From positions 32,419,887 through 32,483,886 of the forward strand of contig NC_092640.1 in NCBI RefSeq assembly GCF_039555335.1: DNA of 64,000 bases, in the 5' to 3' direction. A program made the position numbers and the translations under genes. This document shows, piece by piece, positions 12,331 through 22,386 of this stretch; position 1 is the stretch's first letter, and every line of letters begins with the position of its first letter. This DNA comes from Amphiura filiformis (Eukaryota; Echinodermata; Ophiuroidea; Amphilepidida; Amphiuridae). Under the pieces are notes generated by a model. The model was not told the DNA's origin. It was given only the letters and a program-made list of their open reading frames with translations, and ran no database searches.

Positions 12331-12626
12331 GAGTTGTGGAACACGAATCGATTGGCGCGAGGTTCATATTGGTGTGTATGCACCATATATGTATCTTGTC
12401 ATGTTAGAGATGAGGTCCGACCAAATGCTTGTGTCATACTTTTGTCGCTGAGCGGCGTGACACACGCCCATTGCAGACAAACGGATCGAAGCTTGTCATT
12501 GGTTAATACGTCTTGCCTGTTGCCGCTTGCCATGGAGTATGACGGGGGCATTCACTGCGTGCGATCATGCGTGAGAGGCAATTCCCGATAATATATTAAG
12601 TTCCCTGGTAGAGGGTGGTGCAATAA

Positions 12627-12849
12627 GGGACTGTTCACAAACACTTGTTAGAGGGGCCTGATGAAAAAACATCATTTTTGACATGAGAATTATGGGTCAA
12701 CCCCATAGAAAAGCATATAAACTCAATTTTCCCAGGAAAATTTGTGGTCATTTTTTTCATTTTCTCTTAGCCTTAGGAGGGTCAAAATTTTTAAGGGCCC
12801 CCCTTTCTGCATCAGCCCCCCCCCCCAACAAGTGTTTGTGAACGGTCCT
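12627..12849. mobile_element. MITE with ~36-bp inverted ends
   Basis: The left end GGGACTGTTCACAAACACTT and the right end, read inverted, GGACCGTTCACAAACACTTG match and continue to the GGCCTGATG / CATCAG inner edge. The interior has C-rich and T-rich runs and no open frame. The target duplication is not clear, so the superfamily is left open. Confidence 0.6.
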
Positions 12850-12889
12850 AATTATGTGTACACATTATGGGGTAAATTATGGTGAATCT

Positions 12890-13300
12890 CAAAATGGTCT
12901 GCTAAAATTGTTCCCTCCCCCATGGCCATGTCAAAAAAATCGTTGACCCCCTTAATTGTCTTATCATATATAATGCAAGCTCAGCATTTTCCTGCACCAT
13001 TTTAGGGCGTAAAGAAACGGTGCCAAAACATCTCAAAAATCGCTTACCCCCTTTTCCACTTGCTAAAAAATGCTTGCCCCCCCCGGCCTGCAAAAAAACC
13101 TTCCCCACCTATGTAATTCACTATCCAAGGGTACACATAATGGCGATCTTTATCCAATTACGAGTGTTCACAAATCGAATAAAACAAGAAAACTCACTAT
13201 TTCTTTTAGTAAATTGTTGTAACTTCTTTATTCTGTCTTGGTGTACATAACAATGTAAAACTTCGAAAAGACTTGCATTTAATAATTGTACATGTATTTA
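12890..13300. other. C-rich short-element remnant, no gene
   Basis: Runs of C alternate with words such as AAAAATCGCTTACCCCC. The texture is like the C-rich interior of the MITEs at 26131 and 38491, but I cannot define the ends. No coding region is supported. Confidence 0.35.
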
Positions 13301-13341
13301 CATATGAAGAGCTTAGTTTCAAAACCCCTTACATCCACTTG

Positions 13342-13530
13342 TGCAATTTTGAGAACGCATGAAAACATCATCAAAAAATCACTGATATAAGGGGATTTCA
13401 ACAAAAGCAGTTTTTGACGGGATGCTTATCCTACCCAAGCATCCCGATAAAAACTGATTTTTTTTTGCAAACCCCCATATATCAGTACTTTTTTGATGAC
13501 TTTTTGATGTTTTCTCAAAATTGCTTAAAA
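13342..13530. repeat. Short palindromic element
   Basis: GCAATTTTGAGA at about 13344 and its complement TCTCAAAATTGC near 13513 bound a sequence that folds back along its whole length. The centre is a strong hairpin: 20-base arms 13408-13427 and 13437-13456 with two mismatches, loop nine bases. No coding sequence. Confidence 0.6.
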
Positions 13531-13646
13531 GGGCATTACGTGATCCACAGCCTCATCCCCCCACTTTTCTCAAAAAAAGTTGAGATTTTTATATCACTGG
13601 AAACCTCTGACTACATATCCGTAAACAAGTTCATCAGGATTGTCAA

Positions 13647-13881
13647 TAGATATCATTTATAAAATTTCATGTAAACAAATCCAATTGATTATTTGGTAAA
13701 ATGATGTTAAACATACCTAACAATGACGTTTCGTGCTACATCGTAGCACTTTCTCAAATCGACTGACCAATTCTCCCAGTCCTCCTCGTCTGCTTCCTGT
13801 TGGAGCGTGACGTTGGTGGCGCTGTTTTAGGTGGTTTTAGGAGCTGGTCATAGATGTGCGGCAGGAAGTGATTTCCTTCAT
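13647..13881 (-). repeat. Inverted pseudo-LTR, 5' copy
   Basis: Reverse complement of 14998-15229, near-identical over about 230 bases. It contains the minus-strand copy of the hammerhead-like motif at 13725-13758. Confidence 0.85.
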
Positions 13882-13898
13882 TAACTGTAGACGACGTC

Positions 13899-14516
13899 AT
13901 GGAGATTTTAGCTTTTGCTCTCACTACCACATACTTCTCCTTTCGCGGCCAAGTGTATCAGCAAAAATTTGGTACCGCGATGGTCTCCCCGGTTAGCCCA
14001 ATAGTTGCTAATCTCTACATGGAGTGGCTTGAAAAAGAAGCCATTGCCACAGCCCCGGTCAACTGTCAACCTAGACTTTGGAAAAGATATGTGGACGATG
14101 TGTTAGAAATTGTTAAGAAAGGATCAGCGGAACAGCTCACTTCACATATCAATCAGATAGACAAAACCGGTAACATCAAATTCACGTATGAAAAAGAGGA
14201 AAACCAACAAATCGCCTTCCTTGACACCCTCATTGTCAAGAAACCTGATGGCTCCATTAAACTGTTAGTGTACCGTAAAAAGACCCACACGGATCAGTAC
14301 CTCCACTTTCAATCTCACCACCCACTTCAGCATAAACTCAGCGTCATTCGAACCCTTATGGATCGAAAGGACAAAGTCATCACAGAGGAGGAAGACAAAA
14401 GAATGGAAGAAAGCAAAATCAAGGAAGCCCTCAAACTACTTCGTCTCAGAATGGGCTTTCAAAGACGTGGACAAAAAGAAACCCCCCAAAAAGGAACCGT
14501 CACAGTCGGTCACTAG
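13899..14516 (+). pseudogene. Penelope-type reverse transcriptase fragment
   Basis: A 205-residue frame begins inside the reverse-transcriptase domain. The motif FRGQVYQQKFGTAM (about 15-28) with SPVSPIVANLYM is the Penelope motif-4 region. The catalytic box is YVDD at residues 64-67, and AFLDTLI follows as in the thumb-side motifs. The fingers and the first catalytic aspartate are absent because the element is 5' truncated. Near 14450 a small deletion removes the residues before EWAFKDVDKKK and shifts the frame into the endonuclease frame. The shown ATG is not the native start. The product would be inactive. Confidence 0.85.
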
Positions 14517-14772
14517 AGGGATGGTCGTCCTCCCCTACAAAGAGGGGCTTTCGCAGCGCGCTAGGAGGATATTTAATAAGCATGGCATTCAAACATCATT
14601 TAAGCCACACCAGACATTAAGAAACATTCTGGTCCACCCAAAGGACAAACGCGATTCCTTACAAACCGCTGAATGCGTTTACGAAATCCCCTGCCGCAAC
14701 TGTGAAAAAACCTACATAGGTGAAACCTCTAGAGTTCTAGGTACGCGGCTTAAAGAACACAAAACCGATTAA
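14467..14772 (+). pseudogene. Penelope GIY-YIG endonuclease fragment
   Basis: This continues the Penelope polyprotein in the next frame. A basic linker (KKKPPKKEP) is followed by VYEIPC (about 71-76), a CxxC pair and TYIGET (82-87), then TRLKEH. That is the GIY-YIG nuclease core, including its characteristic cysteine-bearing insert in Penelope elements, which nicks the target for priming. A stop follows LKEHKTD near 14770, where a frame change separates it from the C-terminal part. Confidence 0.85.
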
Positions 14773-14773
14773 C

Positions 14774-15173
14774 GGAAGCAGAAAAAGCCTCAACTAAGGC
14801 TTATACCAGAGCTCAGAGGAAGGCCTCGGTCACCGGTGAGGTCAACAAATCCGCTATTACTGACCATGTAGCGGAGGATAATCATGTGATCAATTGGGAT
14901 GACGCGAGCATAAAGGACAGAGAGCAAAACAGAAATAGAAGACACATAAAAGAAGCGAGTTGGATACGGAAAAGGGGGCCCAACACACTCAACCGGGATG
15001 AAGGAAATCACTTCCTGCCGCACATCTATGACCAGCTCCTAAAACCACCTAAAACAGCGCCACCAACGTCACGCTCCATACAGGAAGCAGACGAGGAGGA
15101 CTGGGAGAATTGGTCAGTCAATTTGAGAAAGTGCTACGATGTAGCACGAAACGTCATTGTTAAGTATGTTTAA
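14774..15173 (+). pseudogene. C-terminal end of the Penelope endonuclease
   Basis: From 14774 the frame TEAEKASTKAYT resumes the endonuclease, with SAITDHVAEDNHVINWD and HIKEASWIRK. These match the C-terminal half of Penelope GIY-YIG domains (histidine-rich, with the conserved acidic residue near INWD). The frame ends inside the 3' terminal repeat, so coding sequence and repeat overlap. It is separated from the preceding part by a frameshift. Confidence 0.75.
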
Positions 15174-15229
15174 CATCATTTTACCAAATAATCAATTGGA
15201 TTTGTTTACATGAAATTTTATAAATGAAT
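14998..15229 (+). repeat. Pseudo-LTR, 3' copy
   Basis: Plus-oriented terminal repeat of the Penelope-like element, ending ATTTTATAAATGA directly before the target duplication. It carries the hammerhead-like motif at 15122-15155. Confidence 0.85.
15122..15155 (+). ncRNA. Degenerate hammerhead-ribozyme-like motif
   Basis: A 7-bp stem GTGCTAC / GTAGCAC with loop GAT (15131-15147) is followed by GAAAC and GTC, as in stem II, the GAAA core and the cleavage triplet of a hammerhead. The other core strand should read CTGANGA but is TTGAGAA. Penelope elements are known to carry hammerheads in their terminal repeats. The core changes suggest it is inactive. A second copy is at 13725-13758 on the minus strand. 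Confidence 0.5.
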
Positions 15230-15299
15230 TCTGACTACATAATGTTTATGTACAAAATATTTCTTGCAGATTAATTCGTTTAGCAAAGATATCGTGGAA

Positions 15300-16265
15300 T
15301 TACCTAGCCGGGACACCGGCTAGGTCTTGTGATGCTATCGGATCTTTCTTCTGCTTCTTCTTCTTCTTCTTTCTGGCAACAAATTTCAAAATGCTTCTTC
15401 TCTTACATGTTACATCGTACAATGACGTCACTTGCACATATGCATCGGCTATATCCAGTGTCTATAGGGTGTTCACAAATTTGAGGTCAAAAGGTCATTA
15501 AGGGGTCATTTCCGGTATAAAACCAAATATCTTCAAAATGCTTCTTCTTCCACAAATTACATAGTACGATGATGTCACTTGCACATATGCATCGGCTATA
15601 TCCAGTGTCTATAGGGTGTTCACAAATAAGGGGTCAAAGGTCATTAAGGGGGTCATTTCCGGTCTGAAAGCTAAAAATATTCAAAAAATCACTGTTTTTA
15701 CAAATTACATAGCAGAGTGTTGTCATTAGCACACATGCATTGCTACCAACCAGGGTCTTTGGGGTGTCTACAGTTTCGGGGTCAAAGGTCATTAAGGGTC
15801 GCTTCCGGTCAAAAACCAAAAATCATCAAATATGTTCATTTTTTATATCTCAAAACGTAACCAGACCAGAGTGACATAAACTTCATATATGCATTAGTGT
15901 TACCCGATGCATGCACGGTATTTTTATTTTTTGGTCAAAGGTCATTTAGACGTCATTTCCGGTTTTAAGCTAAATAACTTCAAGAATTTTTATCTCCATA
16001 ACTAAGCATAGTAGATTTTTTTTATTTAAACTGTAACAATGCATTTTCGTGGTGTATATGAGGTTTTTTTTATATTGGGGTCAAAGGTCATTAAAGAGGT
16101 CAAAACGTCAAATTTGCAAAAAAATGTTTAAAATTACGGAAAAGTAGCTGTATCTCAGCCTATGGAAGACGGATAAAGCCCCTACATGCTACAGTGATGC
16201 ACCATTAATGGTGTGAGATGTCCATAAACTTTAAGACTGGCATTTCCGGCTCCGGCTAGGTCCAG
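15300..16265 (+). repeat. Repeat block with ~140-bp units containing GGTCAAAGGTCATTAA
   Basis: It opens with a hairpin CTAGCCG-GGACA-CGGCTAG and (CTT)n. Five or six diverged units follow, each with TCAAAGGTCATTAAG(G)GGTC and ATTTCCGGT(C), and several with TGCACATATGCATCGGCTAT. The right edge again has CCGGCTAGGTC. The ends look like those of a single dispersed element that contains tandem units. No coding sequence. Confidence 0.75.
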
Positions 16266-16279
16266 ATCTGTAACCAGAT

Positions 16280-16515
16280 CTAGTTTGAATTTTGTTCTGG
16301 TGCACCAGAACGAAATTACAACGCATTGTCTATGGATCAGTGTAATACACATAATCATGCATAACTCGCGAACATAATATCGGAATCAACTGAAATTTTG
16401 GGAATAGCTTTTTTTCGTGGATATCTAATGAAAATGACATAAATAGAGGATGCTAGGATCACAAAATACTCCTTTAAGTGGATGTAAGGGGTTTTGAAAC
16501 TAAGCTCTTCATATA
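16280..16515. repeat. Dispersed repeat shared with 3.0-3.25 kb, 5.65-5.76 kb and 13.3 kb
   Basis: TTCTGGTGCACCAGAAC, CACATAATCATGCATAAC, CGGAATCAACTGA and ATGCTAGGATCAC recur around 3015, 3225, 5655 and 5735. GGATGTAAGGGGTTTTGAAA at 16482 is the inverse of 13310-13330. These are fragments of one or more old element families. Confidence 0.6.
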
Positions 16516-16574
16516 AAATCGTATGGAAACATGCTAACCACAACACTTTAAAGATCACTATTCCATCACACAGA

Positions 16575-17128
16575 TTTTTTAACAATATTCACTGGTGTGA
16601 ATTTGGGTATTATGGTTCACAAGGATATTTTCCCACTAAAACACTTTTGATAGTACTTTGGTAATCACAATGAAAGGGTTTTTTGGTGTTAGTTCTGATG
16701 TGGTATAAGGACTTTTGGCCTATATGAGTAGTAAGTATGCATTCCAGGCCTACTTAATATTCATGCGGGCACAAGGTCAAAGGTCAACCGGAAGTGCCGC
16801 CATTTTGAAAGGTCAGCCGCAAATGCCGCCATTTTGAAAGGTCAACCGGAAATACTGCCATTTTGAAAATTAAAAAAAAATCACACAAAAAATTTTTTAA
16901 CAAAAATTTAAAAAATTTCACACAAAAAATTTCACAAAATTTTCTTCGTGATTTTGTTTAATTTTTGAAAATGGCGGTATTTCCGGTTGCCCTTTCAAAA
17001 TGGCGGCATTTCAGGTTGACCTCTGACCTCATGAATATTAAGTAGGCCTGGAATGCATACTTACTACTTATATGAGTAAAACATTTCTCACAATATTTAT
17101 GATACGGGGTGGTTTTTTTTGGCAAAAT
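16575..17128 (-). pseudogene. Decayed C-terminal fingers of the adjacent zinc-finger gene, split by a MITE
   Basis: On the minus strand, beyond the stop of the intact gene, the sequence still carries the finger skeleton (complements of TTTGGTGTGAA, TTCTGATGTGG, AAAACATTTCTCACAATATT) in broken frames. The MITE at 16727-17068 sits inside one such unit. Rejoining its flanks in the mind gives a contiguous finger-like sequence, so decay may predate or follow insertion. The living gene was therefore once longer, or these are leftovers from unequal exchange. Confidence 0.7.
16727..17068. mobile_element. Palindromic MITE with TATATG target duplication
   Basis: The ends AGTAGTAAGTATGCATTCCA and its complement continue as an inverted repeat of about 150 bases including AGGCCTACTTAATATTCATG and CCGCCATTTTGAAAGG. 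TATATG flanks it at 16721-16726 and 17069-17074. The arms contain AGGTCAAAGGTCAACC. It has no coding region. Confidence 0.75.
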
Positions 17129-19180
17129 TCATACTGAAAGGGTTCCTCTTTGGTGTGAATAAATTCTGATGTGTCTTTTCAGACGAGGCTTGGAAGTAAA
17201 ACATTTCTGACAGTGCTCACATTGAAAGGGTTTCTCTTTGGTGTGAATTTTGTTGTGGTTTGAGAGTGAACCTTTGTTGTCAAAACATTTCTGACAATAC
17301 TCACACTGATAAGGCGTCTCTTTGGTGTGAATTCCCATGTGTCTTTTCAAACGACGCTTGTGAGTAAAACATTTCTCACAGAACTCACACTGAAAAGATT
17401 TCTCTTTGTGAATTCTAGTGTGGTTTACAAGTGAACCTTTGTTAGTAAAACATTTCTGACAGTACTCACACTCAAAAGCTGTCTTCTTAGTGTGCATTGT
17501 CATATGGTTCACAAGGATAACGTTCCGTGTAAAACATTTCTGACAGTATTCACATTGAAAGGGTTTCCCTTTCATGTGAATTCGAATATGATTTTTCAAA
17601 TGACGTTTATGAGTAAAAATTTTCTGACAGTACTCACACTGAAGTGGTTTCTCTTTGGTGTGAATTCTTATGTGGTTTAAAAGTGAACCTTTTCTGGTAA
17701 ACCATTTCTGACAATACTCGCACTGTTCAGGTGTCTCCATATGAAGTCTGATATGGTTCACAAGAGTTTGCTTTTGTGTAAAACATTTCTGACAGTACTC
17801 ACACTGATATACCTTGGTATGTTTCCTCCTATGAATTACAAGGGCATTTTTCCGTGACAAATATTTCAAACAGTATTCACACTGAAAAGTTTTCCCTATG
17901 GTGTGAATTACTTCAATGTGATCTTTCAAATCACTTTTCTGAATAAAACATTTCTGACAATATTCACACTGATAAGGATACTCTTTGGTGTGAATTCGGG
18001 TATGTCTCGTGCGGACATATTTGCTAGCAAAACATTTCTGACAGTACTCACACTGAAAGAGTTTCTGTTTGGTGTGAGTTCCGATGTGGTTTTTCAAGTC
18101 TTCCATACTGGCACAACATTTCTGACAATATTCACACTGATAAGGTTTCTCTTTAGTGTGAATGTTTCTAATGTGTTTTATCATATCACTACTCCCATAG
18201 AAACATTTCCCACAATATTCACACTGATGAGTTGCCACTTTGGTGTGAATTCTGATATGTCTAGCAAGGACACTTTTGCAGGCAAAACATTTTTGACAGT
18301 ACTCACACCGAAAGGGTTTCTCTGTGTTGTGATTTCTAATGTGATATGTGAGGCCTTCCCTATTAGCAAAACATTTCTGACAATGTTCACACTGATAAGG
18401 TTTCTCTTTGGTGTGAATTACAATGTGTTTTTTGAGATGATAATTCGAATAGAAACCTTTCCCACAAAATTCACACTGATGAGTTGTCTCTTTGGTGTGA
18501 ATCCTGATATGTCTGATAAGGACACTTTTGGTGGCAAAACACTTCTGACAGTATTCACACTGAAATGTTTTCTCTTTGGTATGAGTCTTGATGTGGTATG
18601 TGAGCCCTTTCCTATTAGCAAAACATTTCTGACAATGTTCACATTGATACGGTTTGTCTTTGGTGTGAGTTCCAATGTGATTTTTCAGATCACTTTTCTG
18701 ACCAAAATATTTCTGACAATATTCACACTGATTCTGTTTATATTTCTCTTTAGTGTGACATCTCATGTGTCTTGTAAGAAGACTGTTCTGTGCAAAACAT
18801 TTCTGACAGTACTCACACTGATAGGGTTTCTCTTCGGTGTGGATTCTAATCATGTGTCCTTGAAGACCACTCATCTGTGTAAAACATTTCTGACAGTGCA
18901 TACACTGATAGGGTTTCTTTTCGACGTTAAAGCAGTTATTTTTTTCGATGTTAAAGCAGTTATTATATTGGTACCATAGTATCCTCTGGATATTGATATG
19001 GCTTTCAAGTTTACCACCTTTTGACGAGATTTTCTGACAAAACACACATTTGCATCTATGGGCTCGCGCCTGCATATATTTGATAAGATGTCTGTTCACA
19101 TGGGTTTTCAATTTATCCAAAGAAAAATGCTCGAGTGTGCAAAATGCACAAGTAAAGAGCTTCAAATGTTTCATTGCCAT
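17129..19180 (-). CDS. C2H2 zinc-finger protein with 21 tandem fingers (locus 1)
   Basis: An uninterrupted 683-residue frame, probably a nuclear DNA-binding regulator. Residues 1-75 form a module shared with the two other loci: finger CAFCTLEHFSLDKLKTHVNRH, then CKCVFCQKISSKGGKLESHINIQ, whose last zinc histidine is replaced. After a spacer come 21 C2H2 fingers, nearly all of form CEYCQKCF...L..H...H with TKEKP-type linkers. The last finger has a longer H-x5-H spacing. Fingers 4-6 and 7-9 are a duplicated three-finger block. The DNA-contact positions vary while the backbone is constant, as in rapidly duplicating finger genes. AG directly precedes the ATG, so an upstream 5' UTR exon is possible. 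Decayed fingers follow the stop. The long opposite-strand frame at 17903-18979 is a shadow. Its target is unknown. Confidence 0.9.
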   Translation of the reverse strand: MAMKHLKLFTCAFCTLEHFSLDKLKTHVNRHLIKYMQARAHRCKCVFCQKISSKGGKLESHINIQRILWYQYNNCFNIEKNNCFNVEKKPYQCMHCQKCFTQMSGLQGHMIRIHTEEKPYQCEYCQKCFAQNSLLTRHMRCHTKEKYKQNQCEYCQKYFGQKSDLKNHIGTHTKDKPYQCEHCQKCFANRKGLTYHIKTHTKEKTFQCEYCQKCFATKSVLIRHIRIHTKETTHQCEFCGKGFYSNYHLKKHIVIHTKEKPYQCEHCQKCFANREGLTYHIRNHNTEKPFRCEYCQKCFACKSVLARHIRIHTKVATHQCEYCGKCFYGSSDMIKHIRNIHTKEKPYQCEYCQKCCASMEDLKNHIGTHTKQKLFQCEYCQKCFASKYVRTRHTRIHTKEYPYQCEYCQKCFIQKSDLKDHIEVIHTIGKTFQCEYCLKYLSRKNALVIHRRKHTKVYQCEYCQKCFTQKQTLVNHIRLHMETPEQCEYCQKWFTRKGSLLNHIRIHTKEKPLQCEYCQKIFTHKRHLKNHIRIHMKGKPFQCEYCQKCFTRNVILVNHMTMHTKKTAFECEYCQKCFTNKGSLVNHTRIHKEKSFQCEFCEKCFTHKRRLKRHMGIHTKETPYQCEYCQKCFDNKGSLSNHNKIHTKEKPFQCEHCQKCFTSKPRLKRHIRIYSHQRGTLSV

Positions 19181-19345
19181 CTGTGCTGTTCCAACTATAA
19201 ACCCAATAAAATTAAAAGATGTAGTTTAAATTACTGTGAGCATGCATTTTTAAGCAACCCACCATGGGAGTAAATTCTGGAACTGATGTCCTGGAGTTAA
19301 GTAGTAAGCAATACAGACAATAGTCCTCACCGCTTCAGTCTTAAT
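19181..19345 (-). promoter_or_regulatory. Conserved 5' flank of zinc-finger locus 1
   Basis: On the minus strand this flank shares CTCCAGGACATC and CCAGAATT, and ends with an ATG|GTGGGTT word that looks like a splice donor. The same landmarks stand upstream of the loci at 36648 and 46739 and at the orphan copy near 47912. A 5' UTR exon plus promoter is my inference; no TATA box is evident. Confidence 0.45.
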
Positions 19346-20884
19346 TGGTCCATGTCTCTTACTTTTAGTAGTTTCTTAACTCAGATGTATGTCACTGGTT
19401 TATCTGAAATGATTAAACAATATTCTTATGTTCATCGGTATCATTATAGTCTCTTTAACAAGCAAGAATTGTTGATCAGGCAAACTATGGACAAGGAGGT
19501 AGCCATTATAGGCCAACATTTGTTTTTGTGCAGTATCATTACCTTTAATTCTTAAATGTTTATACTAGGATTTGGGCAGGTAAAATTGTCCTTATACATA
19601 TCACAATGCTCTTTTATACTTGTAGACCTTGGCAAGTTAGACATTTCAATTATTACGATTAAATTGTCTGGTGCAATGGTGTCCAAGTACGACGACAATT
19701 GAGCACAAATAACCAATACGTCATTGCACTGAACTATAGACCTTTCATATTGGTGGTTTGATATCACTTCGGGAAGGGCAAAACTGTACAACTACCAGAT
19801 ATAGCTATAGCAATTTGAACTGGAGCAGCTTTTGGTGGGAAACATCAACAATTATAGTTGAGGGTTCAGAAACAGAAAGCCGTAACTCACTTATGACCAC
19901 TGAGCTGTCAGAAAAGGAGCATAATTATAAAGTTCGCAAAAATGAACAACTTTCTGAGATATTCCAGATTTAACTGAATTCTTCATACCAAACATGGCTA
20001 ATTATCCTGACTCTAATCCTTACTCTGACCGTGAACCTAGCCTAACCCTATCCCTAACTCTATATCCCTAACCCTAACCTAAACTGCCCTTAAATCCTAC
20101 GTTTAACAACTCTTTCATACTAATAACGGGCTGCTACCCATTTTAAATAAATTTAATGACAATATTATTCCAAGGGGGCAGTTTTATACTCTCCCCCTAG
20201 TTCAAGTGCCACAGGATTTTTCACCGCGGCAGTGATTGCAACATGCTGAGGCAGTTTTTTGCTTGCGCCTCTGTATATGTGGCATATGTTTTAAGTGTGT
20301 GTATGGGAGTATGTCAGCACCTTTAGTGAGGGATCAACATTTAACCACAAATTGCCTCAGGTCATTTCAATGTAACTCGTTGATCCATTTGTGTTATATA
20401 CTGCCTCTAGCTATAATGGCATCCTAAAATTGTGATCTGGTCAACTCATTGACAGATACGAACCTCAGGAGGGAATTCAATTTTTGATCAATTCTCTCCA
20501 GGTAGTGAAACGTAAGGAAAACTGCACAACTACCAGAGACAGCTAACATATCAGTTGAACAGGAGTAGATTTTGGCAGGAAAACATCAACAACTTAAATT
20601 ACTAGTATTATAACAGTCAAAGAGTAAGGGGAATAGTGTGGAACGGAGCTGCTTCTGCTTTTCACACAGTTTCTTCAAGAATAAGGTCTTCTTTCACATT
20701 ATTCCCCTTACTCCCATATTTCTTGTGTTGGACATGCTACCTGCCCTATATCTATTAACAAACTCTGTTCATACATGTTTCCCCAACATTTGGTTGCAAG
20801 CAAAGTAAGCACTAACGTATGTGTTTCTGCAAAAATCGGTGGACGTCTAGCAATTAGCCTGTAAAATCACAAGCTTCAGTTTAA
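19346..20884. other. No gene seen; telomere-like tract and a diverged direct repeat
   Basis: CCCTAA-type words cluster at about 20030-20090. ACTACCAGANANAGCTA with AACATCAACAA occurs at about 19785-19850 and again at 20525-20600, a diverged dispersed pair. The remaining short frames have no recognisable domain. Confidence 0.5.
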
Positions 20885-21587
20885 TTTGAGGCAGTTGACG
20901 ACTGCCAAATTTAGAGCTTCATTTGAGGCAGTCGACTGTCTAAATTAAGGCTTCATTTGAGGCATTCGATTGCCTAAATTCAGGGTTGGACTTTTGACCG
21001 GTCAAAACCTGTTTTGTCCACAAAGCGGTTAAAACCAGGTTTAAACCGGTCAAAACTGGACAAAAGCGGTCAAATCTGGTCAAAACCCGATTTCTATTCT
21101 AGAGTTAAATGAAGTTGATGTATATCATACTTATGTATATGTATCATGTATACATATAACATAACTATAACCACTACTCTGATTTAGAATAATATGATTT
21201 ATTTATTAATTAATTAATAAATAAATCATTTAATTAAGAAAATATAAAGATTTACGCACCCACCAAGCTAGGATACTGTTTTAGCCAGCAAAAACTTGTT
21301 TTTGCCATAGTCAGTCAAATATTAAAAAGTAATACAGAAAGCTTCAATGAATCATTCAGCATATTTTTTGTCTCATCAAGTCCTTAGTAATGAGTAAAGT
21401 AAAACAAAATTTTTTTCATATTAGACTTTAAAAATCTATTTTTTTTTCAATTGAGCACAATCTGGCAGTTGATGTTGTTGTTGCAAACTGTGCGCGCAGT
21501 AATAAAACAATAATTTATTTTAAATATTGTTTTTCTGATGACTTGCAGTTAATGTAAGATTTCTATTTGTGTGGCTATAGTGTAAAT

Positions 21588-21771
21588 GATGATGATGATG
21601 GTGATGATGATGATGATGATGATGGTGTAGATGATGATGATGATGATGATGATTATGATGATGGTGTTGTTGTTGTTGTTGTTGATGATGAATGATGGTG
21701 GTGATGTTGTTGTTGATGTTGATGATGATGATGATGGTGATGTTGTTGTTGTTGTTGTTGTTGTTGTTGAC

Positions 21772-21806
<35 letters not shown>

Positions 21807-21810
21807 GTCG
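21588..21810 (+). repeat. (GAT)n / (GTT)n microsatellite
   Basis: A mixed GAT and GTT trinucleotide array of about 220 bases, lying inside the hAT element. Confidence 0.95.
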
Positions 21811-22304
21811 TGATGGTGACGATGATGGCAGTGATGAAGGATTTAATTTAGTAATAAATTTTCAACCCCCCTCCCGCACCCACCCAGTCAATGTTGTTTT
21901 GATACTGAGACAGGAGCGGACAATTGGTCTAGTATTGGCTCCAACATTGCTTTGGGGGGGGGGGGGGGTTGCAAGCAATATGAAACATTAATGTTTGCCA
22001 CTAATGTTACTTGTAATGTTTAAACAAAGAGCACGTTTCTATGGTATAACTCACAGTAACCTGCTTACTTCTCATGTATGTTTTTGCTTAACACGTGTGC
22101 TATGAGCCATCATCTCCAAATACACAGTTCAGTGACCTCGAAGGCCTCCATTCAACAAGAAACTTTTCGACTTTTACAATGTTTATTGAAGAGATAAAAT
22201 ATGCATAATCTTAGTTTGCGAGAAGATAAGAGGTCAAATTTTTCCATGTTAAAAATTGAATTACATGCTAGGCATGTTTGTTCCTCTTTGTCGTTTGTGT
22301 ATTA

Positions 22305-22307
22305 ATT

Positions 22308-22385
<78 letters not shown>

Positions 22386-22386
22386 G
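22305..22386 (+). repeat. (ATC)n microsatellite
   Basis: About 27 nearly perfect ATC repeats, the opposite-strand complement of the GAT array about 500 bases away in the same element. Confidence 0.95.

Larger units (their letters stand above)
13618..15229 (+). mobile_element. 5'-truncated Penelope-like retroelement
   Basis: It encodes the C-terminal part of a Penelope-type reverse transcriptase followed by a GIY-YIG endonuclease. It is bounded by inverted terminal repeats (13647-13881 minus, 14998-15229 plus). TCTGACTACATA at 13606-13617 and 15230-15241 is a probable 12-bp target duplication. A 5' extension of about 30 bases lies between the duplication and the left repeat. Truncation and an inverted second terminal repeat are usual for this class. 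At least two frame breaks make the copy inactive. Confidence 0.85.

Noticed and set aside
12334..12591. Open frame with several cysteines
   Set aside because: It starts in the tandem repeat, has no homology that I recognise and is bounded by repeats.
17903..18979. Long plus-strand open frame (358 residues) opposite zinc-finger locus 1
   Set aside because: It repeats with the finger period and reads the antisense of the CEYCQKCF units; it is a shadow of the minus-strand gene.
20030..20090. Possible chromosome end
   Set aside because: CCCTAA words are degenerate and short and occur again at 59.98 and 61.28 kb inside a repeat; interstitial tracts, not a telomere.
21631..21991. Poly-Met/Leu/Val/Asp frames
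   Set aside because: Product of the GAT/GTT microsatellite.
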